Shown piece after piece: positions 1 through 7,279 of a stretch of DNA of 63,348 nt. Below the pieces are notes generated by a model, which did not search any database, was not told the DNA's origin, and was given only the letters and a program-made list of their open reading frames with translations. The translations under genes were made by a program, and so were the position numbers. Position 1 is the stretch's first letter. Every line of letters starts with the position of its first letter. The stretch comes from Gemmatimonadota bacterium (GTDB lineage Bacteria > Gemmatimonadota > Gemmatimonadetes > Longimicrobiales > Gaopeijiaceae), in NCBI GenBank assembly GCA_015664885.1, contig DQPL01000078.1, positions 1 to 63,348 on the forward strand, read 5' to 3'.

Positions 1-170
1 CGAACCGGGTCCCGAGCTTCAGTAAGACCTGGAAGGCTCTGTCCCGCACTTGCAGCTCTGGGATCGTTCGCCTGTATCCGCTTTCGGTGACGGAGTACCA
101 CTTGAGCGGGCCGAGTCTGTTCAGGTAGCGGGTGAGGTGAAGACGCAGAACGAGGCCCGGGTATGCCATG
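1..170 (-). CDS. Partial hypothetical protein running off the left edge
   Basis: An ATG on the minus strand at position 170 opens a frame of 56 codons with no stop before the window edge. A good ribosome binding site (AGGGA, 7 bases before the ATG) favours a real start. The visible peptide begins MAYPGLVLRLHLTRYL and is mixed basic and hydrophobic; I do not recognise a family. Just upstream on the same strand lies a 25-codon acidic frame (about 214-290, ending EDSGEAASAGG) that may be the tail of another gene or noise. Bases 171-372 otherwise hold nothing I can support. Confidence 0.35.
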
Positions 171-372
171 ACCGCTTCCCTCACTCTGTGATCGTGCCGA
201 TCGTGGTGAACTCACTAGCCCCCGGCGCTCGCCGCCTCCCCAGAGTCTTCGAGCTCGTCATCCTCGTCAGCCTGCTCGACGCGCTGTAGCATGCTGCTCT
301 AGACCGGTCGAGTTACAGAGGCCGAAGATCTCCTCAGGCACGACCTCGAAGGATCACAACCAGGTAACGGCC

Positions 373-1374
373 ATGGCTCAGAACCGAAGAGAATTCTTGA
401 AGAGCGCCAGCGTGGTCGGCGCCGTGGCGGTAGCCGGTGGCTCCTCGTCGGTTGGTGGCGCGCGGGTTCAGCCACGCGCCGCTCAAAACGTGCGGATGAT
501 CCGGACTGCGGTGCTCGACATCGGATACGAGGAGGCCGGGAACAGCGCTGGGTTCCCCATCATCCTTCTGCACGGCTTCCCCTACGATGTTCGATCCTGG
601 GACGGCGTGGTGCCCCCCCTTGTCGACGCGGGTTATCGGGTGCTGGTGCCGTATCTTCGCGGCTACGGTCCCACGCGATTCCGCGACCCGGCTGCGCCGC
701 GGATGGCCGAGCAAGCCGCCATTGCCCAGGACTTGGTCGACTTCGCCGACGCGCTCGGGTTGGACCAGTTCGCCGCGGCGGGGTTCGACTGGGGCAATCG
801 AGCGGCCTGTATCACGGCCATCCTCCACCCCGACCGGGTGCGAGCGCAAGTCGCTTGCGGTGGGTATTCTGTGCAAGACACCATCATGCCGGGACGCCCC
901 GCGCCAGCCGTAGTCGAGGCACGCCTTTGGTATCAGTGGTACTTCAACACCGAGCGCGGACGGGCCGGACTCGAAGCCAATCGACACGACATCATCCGGC
1001 ATCTATGGGACACGTGGTCGCCGGCGTGGCAGTACACTGACGCGACATACGATCGCTCGGCCCCGTCATTCGATAACCCCGATTTCGTCGATGTCGTGAT
1101 CCACTCCTACCGGCACCGGCACGTGAACGCACCCGGTGAGGAACGCTTCCTGGACGTGGAGCGCCGCCTGGCCGAGCGGCCGCCGATCGAAGTGCCTGCC
1201 ATTGTGCTTCGGGGGGCGGAGAGTGGCTTCGGCCGACCATCGCCGGATCCGTCTGGCGACCAGCGGAGGTTCCCTTCACTCGTCGCGCGTCGCATCGTCG
1301 AGGGGGCGGGACACGACCTGCCGGCGCACCGGCCGGACGCGGTATCGTCGGCGTTGCTGGAGCTGTTGGACTAG
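373..1374 (+). CDS. Tat-exported alpha/beta hydrolase, epoxide hydrolase/dehalogenase type
   Basis: The 333-residue protein starts with a twin-arginine signal (RRxFLK core at residues 5-10, then an Ala/Val/Gly-rich stretch to about residue 35), so export across the inner membrane is likely. The mature part is an alpha/beta hydrolase: the HGFP oxyanion loop at 67-70, the nucleophile elbow GFDWG at 137-141 with Asp139 as the expected nucleophile, and GAGHD near 311-315 giving the catalytic His. An Asp nucleophile is typical of epoxide hydrolases and haloalkane dehalogenases rather than esterases; the substrate is unknown. It is a plus-strand gene followed 65 bases later by an attC-like site in the same orientation, so it may have been a gene cassette. 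Confidence 0.85.
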   Translation: MAQNRREFLKSASVVGAVAVAGGSSSVGGARVQPRAAQNVRMIRTAVLDIGYEEAGNSAGFPIILLHGFPYDVRSWDGVVPPLVDAGYRVLVPYLRGYGPTRFRDPAAPRMAEQAAIAQDLVDFADALGLDQFAAAGFDWGNRAACITAILHPDRVRAQVACGGYSVQDTIMPGRPAPAVVEARLWYQWYFNTERGRAGLEANRHDIIRHLWDTWSPAWQYTDATYDRSAPSFDNPDFVDVVIHSYRHRHVNAPGEERFLDVERRLAERPPIEVPAIVLRGAESGFGRPSPDPSGDQRRFPSLVARRIVEGAGHDLPAHRPDAVSSALLELLD

Positions 1375-1438
1375 TGTCCCTGCTTGGGGACCTCCCGGGT
1401 CGCGAGTGCCGCGTATGATGCGGCCGGTAGGTCCTACT

Positions 1439-1558
1439 TGGTAACATCAAGCGATTGCTGCAGTCGCGGAAAGACGTAACAGGTCCGAAGCCGTCGCCTT
1501 GCGGGTCGCGCTTCGGGTCGCCATGCTGGCCTCGCAGCACAATCGCGAGCTGTTGGAC
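1439..1558 (+). other. attC-like integron recombination site, degenerate, plus orientation
   Basis: This about 120-base stretch matches the two minus-strand attC sites when read on the plus strand. Shared blocks are AAGCGATTGCTGCAGTCGCG near the left end, GGTCCGAAG, CGCCTTGCGG, CGCTTCGG, CATGCTGGCC and AATCGCGAG near the right end. The right core box GTTGGAC (1552-1558) fits the R' consensus GTTRRRY. The left core is damaged (GGTAAC followed by an extra TC). It lies 65 bases after the stop of the hydrolase gene in the orientation expected for a cassette. Its orientation is opposite to the other two sites. Confidence 0.6.
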
Positions 1559-1690
1559 GCTAACTCAGGGTGTAATAATTCCGGCGCATCTGGTTGGCAT
1601 GTACACTGCCCGTAAGGAGAAGCGTAGACTTATGGCTGGTCCAGAATCACGTAGCGCCGCAGCGAGTCTCCAGATCCTCCTCTAAGCGTG

Positions 1691-1816
1691 TCAGCGGGCC
1701 GCCAGCAGCCTCCACACGTCACGAACCACGTTGGGTGGGATGTCCGTGAGGTCCTTAACAACCCCAATCTTGCGGTTTGCCGCAGACTCACTGGGTTCGA
1801 CCGGAGGCTCTTCCAC
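1691..1816 (-). CDS. Possible 41-residue cassette-borne peptide
   Basis: A GTG-started minus-strand frame of 41 codons starts 27 bases beyond the R' end of the attC site at 1843-1959, where cassette genes usually begin. The peptide (starts MEEPPVEPSESAANRK, ends RDVWRLLAAR) has a protein-like composition, unlike the overlapping frames. There is no recognisable family and no strong ribosome binding site (GAGAG about 10 bases upstream). On the other strand a 17-codon ATG frame (1632-1685) follows AAGGAG by 12 bases. Either or neither may be expressed. Confidence 0.3.
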   Translation of the reverse strand: MEEPPVEPSESAANRKIGVVKDLTDIPPNVVRDVWRLLAAR

Positions 1817-1842
1817 GGAATCACGCTCTCATTCCCGAGGCG

Positions 1843-1959
1843 TTCTAACGTCTCGCGCTTCTGCTGCGCGGGCGACCTGCGAACAAGGGGCGCGAGCTGA
1901 AGGCGAGTGGCCCGCTCCCCTTGCGGGTAACCCGCGTCAGTAGCAATCGCTTGTTAGGC
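1843..1959 (-). other. attC site of a gene cassette, minus orientation
   Basis: Read on the minus strand the site begins GCCTAACAAGCGATTGCT (R'' box GCCTAAC at 1959-1953) and ends GCGCGAGACGTTAGAA (R' box GTTAGAA, one mismatch to GTTRRRY). The two ends form the imperfect inverted repeat typical of attC: the CGCGCAGCAGAAGC arm pairs with CGCGTCAGTAGCAATCGC with unpaired bases. The TAACAA start and CGTTAG end follow the usual attC polarity. It lies 17 bases after the stop of the 1977-2648 gene, the expected cassette order. Confidence 0.8.
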
Positions 1960-1976
1960 TGAACCCCACTTCGGCC

Positions 1977-2648
1977 CTAGCCACCCTCTTCGCCAAGGCG
2001 CTCAAGCACCGCGTCCGAGGCCTCACGCAGGACGGGCAGGTAGGCCTCCATCACGGCGTAGTGACCACCGAGCCCGATGAGGCGGGTCCGCATGTCCGGG
2101 AAACTCAGGAAGGCCTCGGGCGCATCGGTTCGTGGGGGGTTCTCCAGTATTCCGATCTGATACTGCGCCTCCACGAACGGATAGCGGCCACGAAGCTCAC
2201 CCCTGCCCATGAAACGCTCGGCTTCTTCCCGCACCGCGTAATACTCGGCGATGTCTCGGCGATGTCCGCGGTCGGAGATAAGGAGGGATCCCCCCGACCT
2301 ACTCAGGTCCGACCACGTCAAGGTGGGGGGCAGCACAACGGTAACCCACGCTCTGATGATCACCGCTTTAAGATCACTCGGAAGTGGTCCATGACCCTCT
2401 ACCGCAGCCAGTAGAGAGTCGCGGGCCGCCTTCGCTTCCGGTAGGAAGGTAAGAACCTCTGTGGCTGCAGCCGCATCGGCCCGGATATCCGACACCAGAG
2501 CCTCGATGTGAAGGACCTCCGATTGAACTCGGATCCGTTCTTGATTCCAACGGTCGGCACCGAGGGCCGCGAACACCCCTACGAGGATGACGGTGAATTC
2601 GCCCACGAGCCTGACGACGGCGGTTCGAGACTGATTTGTCATGGACAT
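1977..2648 (-). CDS. Cassette-encoded single-pass membrane protein, DUF6090-like
   Basis: The 223-residue protein has one N-terminal membrane segment (about residues 14-32, GEFTVILVGVFAALGADRWN) followed directly by a mostly helical, charged periplasmic or cytoplasmic domain. A membrane helix ending in a short motif around W-N-x-E-R is characteristic of the DUF6090 group, whose function is unknown; the family name is from memory and the match is moderate. The gene starts 22 bases inside one attC boundary (2671) and stops 17 bases before the next (1959), making a complete gene cassette of about 0.83 kb. A second ATG two codons in (2642) is an alternative start; no clear ribosome binding site is visible. 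Confidence 0.72.
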   Translation of the reverse strand: MSMTNQSRTAVVRLVGEFTVILVGVFAALGADRWNQERIRVQSEVLHIEALVSDIRADAAAATEVLTFLPEAKAARDSLLAAVEGHGPLPSDLKAVIIRAWVTVVLPPTLTWSDLSRSGGSLLISDRGHRRDIAEYYAVREEAERFMGRGELRGRYPFVEAQYQIGILENPPRTDAPEAFLSFPDMRTRLIGLGGHYAVMEAYLPVLREASDAVLERLGEEGG

Positions 2649-2670
2649 ATTTGTTGCTGTTCGCGGTTCA

Positions 2671-2786
2671 GCCTAACGTCTCGCGATTCTGCTGCGCGGC
2701 CAGCATGCCGATCCGAAGCGGGAGCCGCAAGGCGAGTACTTCGGACCCGCTAGGTCTTCCGCGACTGCAGCAATCGCTTGTTAGAC
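2671..2786 (-). other. attC site of a gene cassette, minus orientation
   Basis: On the minus strand the site runs from R'' GTCTAAC (2786-2780) through AAGCGATTGCTGCAGTCGCG to GCGCGAGACGTTAGGC's equivalent (AATCGCGAGAC then GTTAGGC, 2677-2671). Both core boxes match consensus (RYYYAAC is met at four or more positions, GTTRRRY fully). The ends form an imperfect palindrome, and internal CTTCGGATCGG/GGTCCGAAG arms extend it. It is closely similar to the site at 1843-1959, as expected for one chromosomal integron. Confidence 0.85.
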
Positions 2787-2913
2787 TAACTCGTCGCATA
2801 GATTGACCGGCGGACGATCGCCCGTGTTCTCCGTCCACGGACCGCATTTCTGTCGGACAGGCGAACGGGAGCGTCCAGCTTATTGACGCCCCCGCCCGCT
2901 TTGTTCCGTTCCG

Positions 2914-2970
2914 ACGTGTAGCGGCATGCGTACCCGGCTCCGTCCGGAGCGTTGGACGGCCGCTACACGT
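2914..2970. repeat. Nested perfect inverted repeat (hairpin or cruciform)
   Basis: ACGTGTAGCGGC at 2914-2925 is perfectly complementary to GCCGCTACACGT at 2959-2970. Within the loop, GCTCCG (2937-2942) and CGGAGC (2945-2950) form a second perfect stem with a TC loop. A further stem, GATCGG-TCT-CCGATC, follows at 2975-2989 across the stop codon of the next gene. No T-run follows on either strand, so these are not classical terminators. GTTGGAC at 2951-2957 resembles an attC R' box, but no partner R'' box is visible. Confidence 0.7.
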
Positions 2971-2987
2971 GGCCGATCGGTCTCCGA

Positions 2988-3380
2988 TCAGTAGTCTGTG
3001 GCTTCGGCGCCCTGTCCGTCGAACAGCTTGCCGTAGACCACCCCGATCACCCCCCAACCCACAAGCAAGAGCACCGCACCCGCGCCCGCGGCCGCAATCC
3101 CCCGAGTCCCGTTGAGGACAAAGTACACGTCCAATATCAGGATCTGGGACACAGCGACGATCATCGCGGACCGGACTGGAGCCCCGACGGCCTGATTCAC
3201 CCAGTCGTAGAAGAGGATGAAAAGGACGCTCACGATCGCCAACGACAGCCATGCCGGTACCATCGCACCCGCTGGTGCATCGTTGGCCAAGATCGGACCG
3301 AAGAAGTGGTTGATCAGAGCAAAGTTGATGACGTATCCAGCAACTAGAGCGCCGAGGATCGGCTTCATTCTATCGCTCAT
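2988..3380 (-). CDS. Four-helix integral membrane protein, function unknown
   Basis: I chose the ATG at 3380 (peptide MSDRMKPILGALVAGY) because GGAGA precedes it by 7 bases; the frame stays open to 3470 but that extension looks non-coding. The 130-residue product shows four membrane segments: about residues 7-27, 42-62, 72-92 and 98-118. The length and layout resemble small DUF-type membrane proteins often carried by cassettes or found as orphans. An attC site lies about 200 bases downstream (2786), so it may belong to the same array, but no attC is visible upstream of it. Confidence 0.68.
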   Translation of the reverse strand: MSDRMKPILGALVAGYVINFALINHFFGPILANDAPAGAMVPAWLSLAIVSVLFILFYDWVNQAVGAPVRSAMIVAVSQILILDVYFVLNGTRGIAAAGAGAVLLLVGWGVIGVVYGKLFDGQGAEATDY

Positions 3381-3863
3381 ACCAGTCTCCGTTTGGGGGC
3401 AGAAATCGGACTGTCCGGATCGTCCGACAAAGCTCAGTGTGTACATAGACTGCGCGCGGCGTGGAGGCAAATTCGCTCCCAGCCTTCAGATCTCGCCTCT
3501 CGCCCCTGTGAATAGGGTGGGGAGGGCTTCTCAGCCGGGGAACCGTAGGATCGCCCGCGCCGCGCCGAAGGGGTAATCCCGTGTGAAGACCTGACGTGAC
3601 CGCCCGAAACGAGACCAGGGCAAATGTTGTCGAGGCGGCTGCGGCATTCCATTCATCGTCTATCTCCTATACGTCCCGTCTGGCAATACGGTCGGGAACA
3701 CGTGTTGAGGGTCAGTTAATAGCTGATATATGGCCGTATCGGTCTGCCGTGTCTCACCTTGGGTCCTTCAGGCCAGCGGGCGTGTCGCCGTGCCCCACTA
3801 TCTGCCCGGACGGGCTGTGCTGCGCGCTGTACAGCTTATCAAGCGCACCGTCGATGACGACGG
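3381..3863. other. Stretch without a supportable gene
   Basis: Several short frames exist on both strands but none has a recognisable product or ribosome binding site. The segment 3640-3740 is more AT-rich than its surroundings. I see no attC core pair, no tRNA and no terminator here. Confidence 0.5.
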
Positions 3864-4103
3864 ATGGCGCGGCGTTTCGCGAATGCGTACGGCCGAGGCT
3901 CCAGCATCTACACGTCCCGAGTCCTCGGCGAATTTCCGGACCAAGGTGACGAAGCACTATTTCGGCGCAGTTGGCTCGATGCCGCTGTCGCGCGAAGACA
4001 TGATCTGGGGTCCGAGATTGACGGCCCGCTCGTCGTCGCGGTCGATCCGGCCCGATATGGACCAGACGCCACGGGCGTCGCCATCGCGCCCGCTTGCCAC
4101 TAG
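3864..4103 (+). pseudogene. Fragment of a phage terminase large subunit
   Basis: This 79-codon frame reads RVLGEFPDQGDEALFRRSWL and then PLVVAVDPARYGPDATGVAI. That is the end of a terminase ATPase region (typical VLGEFP motif) followed by the first strand of the RNase H-like nuclease domain, with the metal-binding Asp in VDPAR. A full large subunit is 450-600 residues, so most of both sides is missing. An in-frame TGA lies just before the first ATG, and the frame ends against the 3' end of the next minus-strand gene. I read it as a prophage remnant; recognition is by motif only. Confidence 0.55.
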
Positions 4104-7100
4104 TCCGTGACGAGCAGGTCCCGTGCCACCACGCGAGGCAGACCCGCCCTGGTGAGCTCGGCGTTCAAGCGGCTCAGATCGTCGGAGATCAGCCCTTGGA
4201 GTTCGAGCATGTGCCCGTCGAGCTCGGTCGACAACTCCTCGAATACGTCACGATACGCGGCGGTTGGCGCTGCGTCCCCACGTTCGAGCCGACTCCGTAG
4301 TCCGGTGAGGCGGTCGTTCAACCGGATCGGGAAGGCGATCTTGTCCTTCGGGCTCTGATTCCTCACTTGGTAGAGTTGGGCCTCGAGCCGGCCGATATCG
4401 CCTATGAAGCGCTCCGCCGATGCCCTCAACCGCTGGTCGTCGCTTCGCGCGACGCTCGCTTGGAGCTGTCCCCGCATGTCGCGGATCAGGAGCACGCTGC
4501 CGTTCGCTCTGCTCTCCGCGTCCCGGATTTCCAGCGCGAGCTCGAACTGCATGACGAGGTCCGCGTCGGTAACTCCGGTGAGCCTGGGGTCACGTCGCAC
4601 GTCGAACGACGCGACCTGCACGTCACCGTCGACCGTTAGACGGGCCTGGTACCGCCCCGGCGGCGACCACGGGCCTCTTGCCGGATTGCCGCCCTCTAGC
4701 ACGATACCGTCGAAGGTCACCGCGCCCGGGTGGCGGAGATTCCACGTTTCCCGATGGGTCCCTTGGTCGCGGGTTCCCTCGAATAACGTGCGCACGATGT
4801 TTCCTTCCGCATCCAAGACCTCGAGGTGGACGATCCGGTCAGAGCCACGCAGGTGGTAGTCGATGACGGCTGGAACCGACCGCCGAATCGCGTCGGCCGG
4901 ATCGAAGAGGTGGTCGCCGCTCTTGGCTACGTCGGCGTCGATCTGACGGAGCGTCTCGATGTCGTCCAGAACCCAGAACGAACGGCCGTGTGTGGATATC
5001 ACCAGGTCACGATCCTGGACCGAGAGTCCGGTGACGGGTGTGTCCGGGAGGTCGTAGGAGAGGTCCGCCCAGTTCGCTCCGTCGTCGAACGAGACGTACA
5101 CGCCGTTCTCCGTACCGGAGTAGAGAAGCCCCTTCCGGTATGGGTCCTCACGGATGACCCGCACGAAGTCGTCCGGCGGGATTCCGTCGACGATCTTCGT
5201 CCAGCTGGAACCGTAGTCGTTCGTCCTCCACGCGTACGGCGACCGGTCGTCCATCTCGTAGCGGATGCCGGCGACATAGGCCGTCGCTGCATCGTGCGGC
5301 GAGACGTCTATGATCGTGATCCGCGTGTGTGCGGGCATGTCCGGGGGTGTGACGTTGCTCCAACTGTTGCCCGAGTCCCGGGTCACGTGTAGCAGGCCGT
5401 CGTCCGACCCGGTCCATATCGTGGCCGCCTCGTGGGGTGACGGGGCGAGCGCATAGAGCGTCGCGTAGATCTCAGGGCCGTCCTGGTCCATCACGACGGG
5501 GCCACCAGAGTTGTCCAGCGTCGCCGCCTCAGCGCGTGTCAGATCGGGACTGATCTTCCGCCATGAGGACCCCTCATCTGTAGACCTCCACAGATATTGG
5601 GAGCCGACGTAGAGCGCGTCGGGCTCGGCCAACGAGACCGCGATCGGGTACGTCCAGTTCCAACGCTCCGGCATGCCTCTCGCCGGTTCGCCCATGACGA
5701 TACGTGGGTACGGCTGAATGTCCCGAACGATGCCCGTGCGGCGATCGTACCGCGTGAGCGCGTTTGTCGCGCCTGCGTAGAAAATGTCCGGATCGTCGGG
5801 TCGGGGCGTCACGTATCCGCTCTCCCCGCCTCCCACGGAGTACATCCACTCGGTACTGACACCGCGTGGGTTGTGCAGGTGCCCGGGTTCCGACGAGACG
5901 CAAACGGTGGAGTTGTCCTGCTGGGCGCCACACGCGTGGTAGGGAAAGTCCGTCGTCGTCGCGAGGCGGTAGATCTGTGCCGTGGGGTATCCCATCCCCG
6001 TCCATGTGCGCCCGCCGTTGACCGACACCACCCCCCCGCCGTCGTTGCCATCGATCATGCGGAGCGGATTCGCAGGGTCGATCCAGAGATCGTGGTGGTC
6101 GGCGTGCGTCTCCCGCACACTCTCGAGAGTGCGGCCCGCGTCCGTCGATCTCATCAGCCTGAAATTGAGGATGTAGATCGTGTTACGGTCGGTGGGGTCG
6201 GCTTGGATACGCTGGAAGTAGAACGCGCGCTGCCAGATGTCCCGGTGCGCGTTCACGAGGGTCCACGAGGACCCTGCGTCGTCCGACATGTAGAGGCCGC
6301 CCGCCTCCGCCTCGACGTTCGCCCACACCCTCTCGGAGTCGGCTCCGGACACCGTGACCGTCATCTTGCCCAGGATGCCGGACGGGTAGCCCGGACTGTT
6401 CGTCAGTTCGGACCAGGAGTCGCCGCCATCCGTCGTCTTGAAGATGCCCGATCCTGCTCCTCCACTCCACAGTTGCCAGGGTTTCCGATAGACCTCCCAG
6501 AGGGTCGCATACAACACGTCGGGATCGCTTGGGTCCATGACGAGATCCACAGCCCCCGTTCGATCGTTACGGAACAAGATCCTGTCCCACGTTCGACCGC
6601 CGTCCGTAGTGCGAAACACACCGCGTTCCGGATTCGGGCCGTACGGATGGCCGAGCGCGGCTACGTACGCCACGTCCGGGTCGGTCGGGTGCACGCGAAT
6701 GCGCCCGATCGCGTGTGTGTTCTCCAGCCCGAGGTGTCGCCAGTGCCTGCCGCCGTCGTCGGAGCGATACACCCCGTCCCCTTGAAGCACGTTCGCCCGC
6801 AGCTGCACCTCGCCCATTCCGATGTAGACGACGTCCGGGTTCGACTCCGCGACGGTGACCGCCCCGACCGAGGAACTCCCGATCTGCCCGTCCGTCACCG
6901 GGACCCAGGACGAGCCGCCGTCGGTCGTCTTGAAGAGTCCACCGCCGGTGGCGCCGAAATAATACTCGAACGGGCGATCGCTATGCCCCGCCACCGCGAT
7001 CGAGCGCCCGCCGCGGTCCGGCCCGATCGAACGCCACTCCAGCGGTGGCATCAACGCGGCGGCGTCCGGCGCGGATTGGGGCGCGGCGGGGGCCGGGAGA

Positions 7101-7189
7101 AGCGCGAAGAGGGCGGAGCAGAAAAGGCCGGTGCAGGGCATCGTCGCTCTGCCGAGTGCGGACCCAAGGCCAGTCGTGGGGTCGTTCAT
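4100..7189 (-). CDS. VPS10/BNR-repeat exported protein (sortilin-like beta-propeller)
   Basis: The product (1029 residues from the ATG at 7189) has a hydrophobic leader ending near PAPAAPQS, then many BNR/Asp-box repeats (FKTTDGGSSW, YRSDDGGRHW, FRTTDGGRTW, FKTTDGGDSW, MSDDAGSSW, WRSTDEGSSW, VTRDSGNSW, WRTNDYGSSW, VSFDDGANW). These build a large beta-propeller, as in VPS10-domain proteins annotated as glycosyl hydrolases. The last 250 residues are a beta-sandwich and a helical tail. The frame is open to an ATG at 7267 that has a fair ribosome binding site (GAGG, 7 bases), and ATG 7141 is also possible; the leader fits best near 7189 or 7141. No catalytic assignment can be made. It is transcribed divergently from the TonB receptor, with about 90 bases between, which suggests joint control. 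Confidence 0.85.
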   Translation of the reverse strand: MNDPTTGLGSALGRATMPCTGLFCSALFALLPAPAAPQSAPDAAALMPPLEWRSIGPDRGGRSIAVAGHSDRPFEYYFGATGGGLFKTTDGGSSWVPVTDGQIGSSSVGAVTVAESNPDVVYIGMGEVQLRANVLQGDGVYRSDDGGRHWRHLGLENTHAIGRIRVHPTDPDVAYVAALGHPYGPNPERGVFRTTDGGRTWDRILFRNDRTGAVDLVMDPSDPDVLYATLWEVYRKPWQLWSGGAGSGIFKTTDGGDSWSELTNSPGYPSGILGKMTVTVSGADSERVWANVEAEAGGLYMSDDAGSSWTLVNAHRDIWQRAFYFQRIQADPTDRNTIYILNFRLMRSTDAGRTLESVRETHADHHDLWIDPANPLRMIDGNDGGGVVSVNGGRTWTGMGYPTAQIYRLATTTDFPYHACGAQQDNSTVCVSSEPGHLHNPRGVSTEWMYSVGGGESGYVTPRPDDPDIFYAGATNALTRYDRRTGIVRDIQPYPRIVMGEPARGMPERWNWTYPIAVSLAEPDALYVGSQYLWRSTDEGSSWRKISPDLTRAEAATLDNSGGPVVMDQDGPEIYATLYALAPSPHEAATIWTGSDDGLLHVTRDSGNSWSNVTPPDMPAHTRITIIDVSPHDAATAYVAGIRYEMDDRSPYAWRTNDYGSSWTKIVDGIPPDDFVRVIREDPYRKGLLYSGTENGVYVSFDDGANWADLSYDLPDTPVTGLSVQDRDLVISTHGRSFWVLDDIETLRQIDADVAKSGDHLFDPADAIRRSVPAVIDYHLRGSDRIVHLEVLDAEGNIVRTLFEGTRDQGTHRETWNLRHPGAVTFDGIVLEGGNPARGPWSPPGRYQARLTVDGDVQVASFDVRRDPRLTGVTDADLVMQFELALEIRDAESRANGSVLLIRDMRGQLQASVARSDDQRLRASAERFIGDIGRLEAQLYQVRNQSPKDKIAFPIRLNDRLTGLRSRLERGDAAPTAAYRDVFEELSTELDGHMLELQGLISDDLSRLNAELTRAGLPRVVARDLLVTD

Positions 7190-7279
7190 GCGGGCAAGAT
7201 GCCGCGCGCGGCGGGATACCGCGAGCGTGTCGGGATCTTTAGAATCCGCCAACCCCTCAAACCTCATGGAGCGTCCTCA

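Noticed and set aside
334-1002. Minus-strand 222-codon frame opposite the hydrolase
   Set aside because: It is antisense to a gene with a clear Tat signal and catalytic motifs, and its composition (Arg/His/Gly-rich) is that of a shadow frame.
2914-2970. Nested hairpin as a further attC site
   Set aside because: A GTTGGAC box is present, but there is no matching R'' box, and the stem is perfect whereas attC stems have unpaired bases. It shares no sequence with the three attC sites.
5597-7279. Very long plus-strand open frame antisense to the VPS10-repeat gene
   Set aside because: It joins the TonB receptor frame only because high GC content removes stops opposite a strongly biased gene. It has no conserved motif, and the receptor's signal peptide and ribosome binding site start at 7280.
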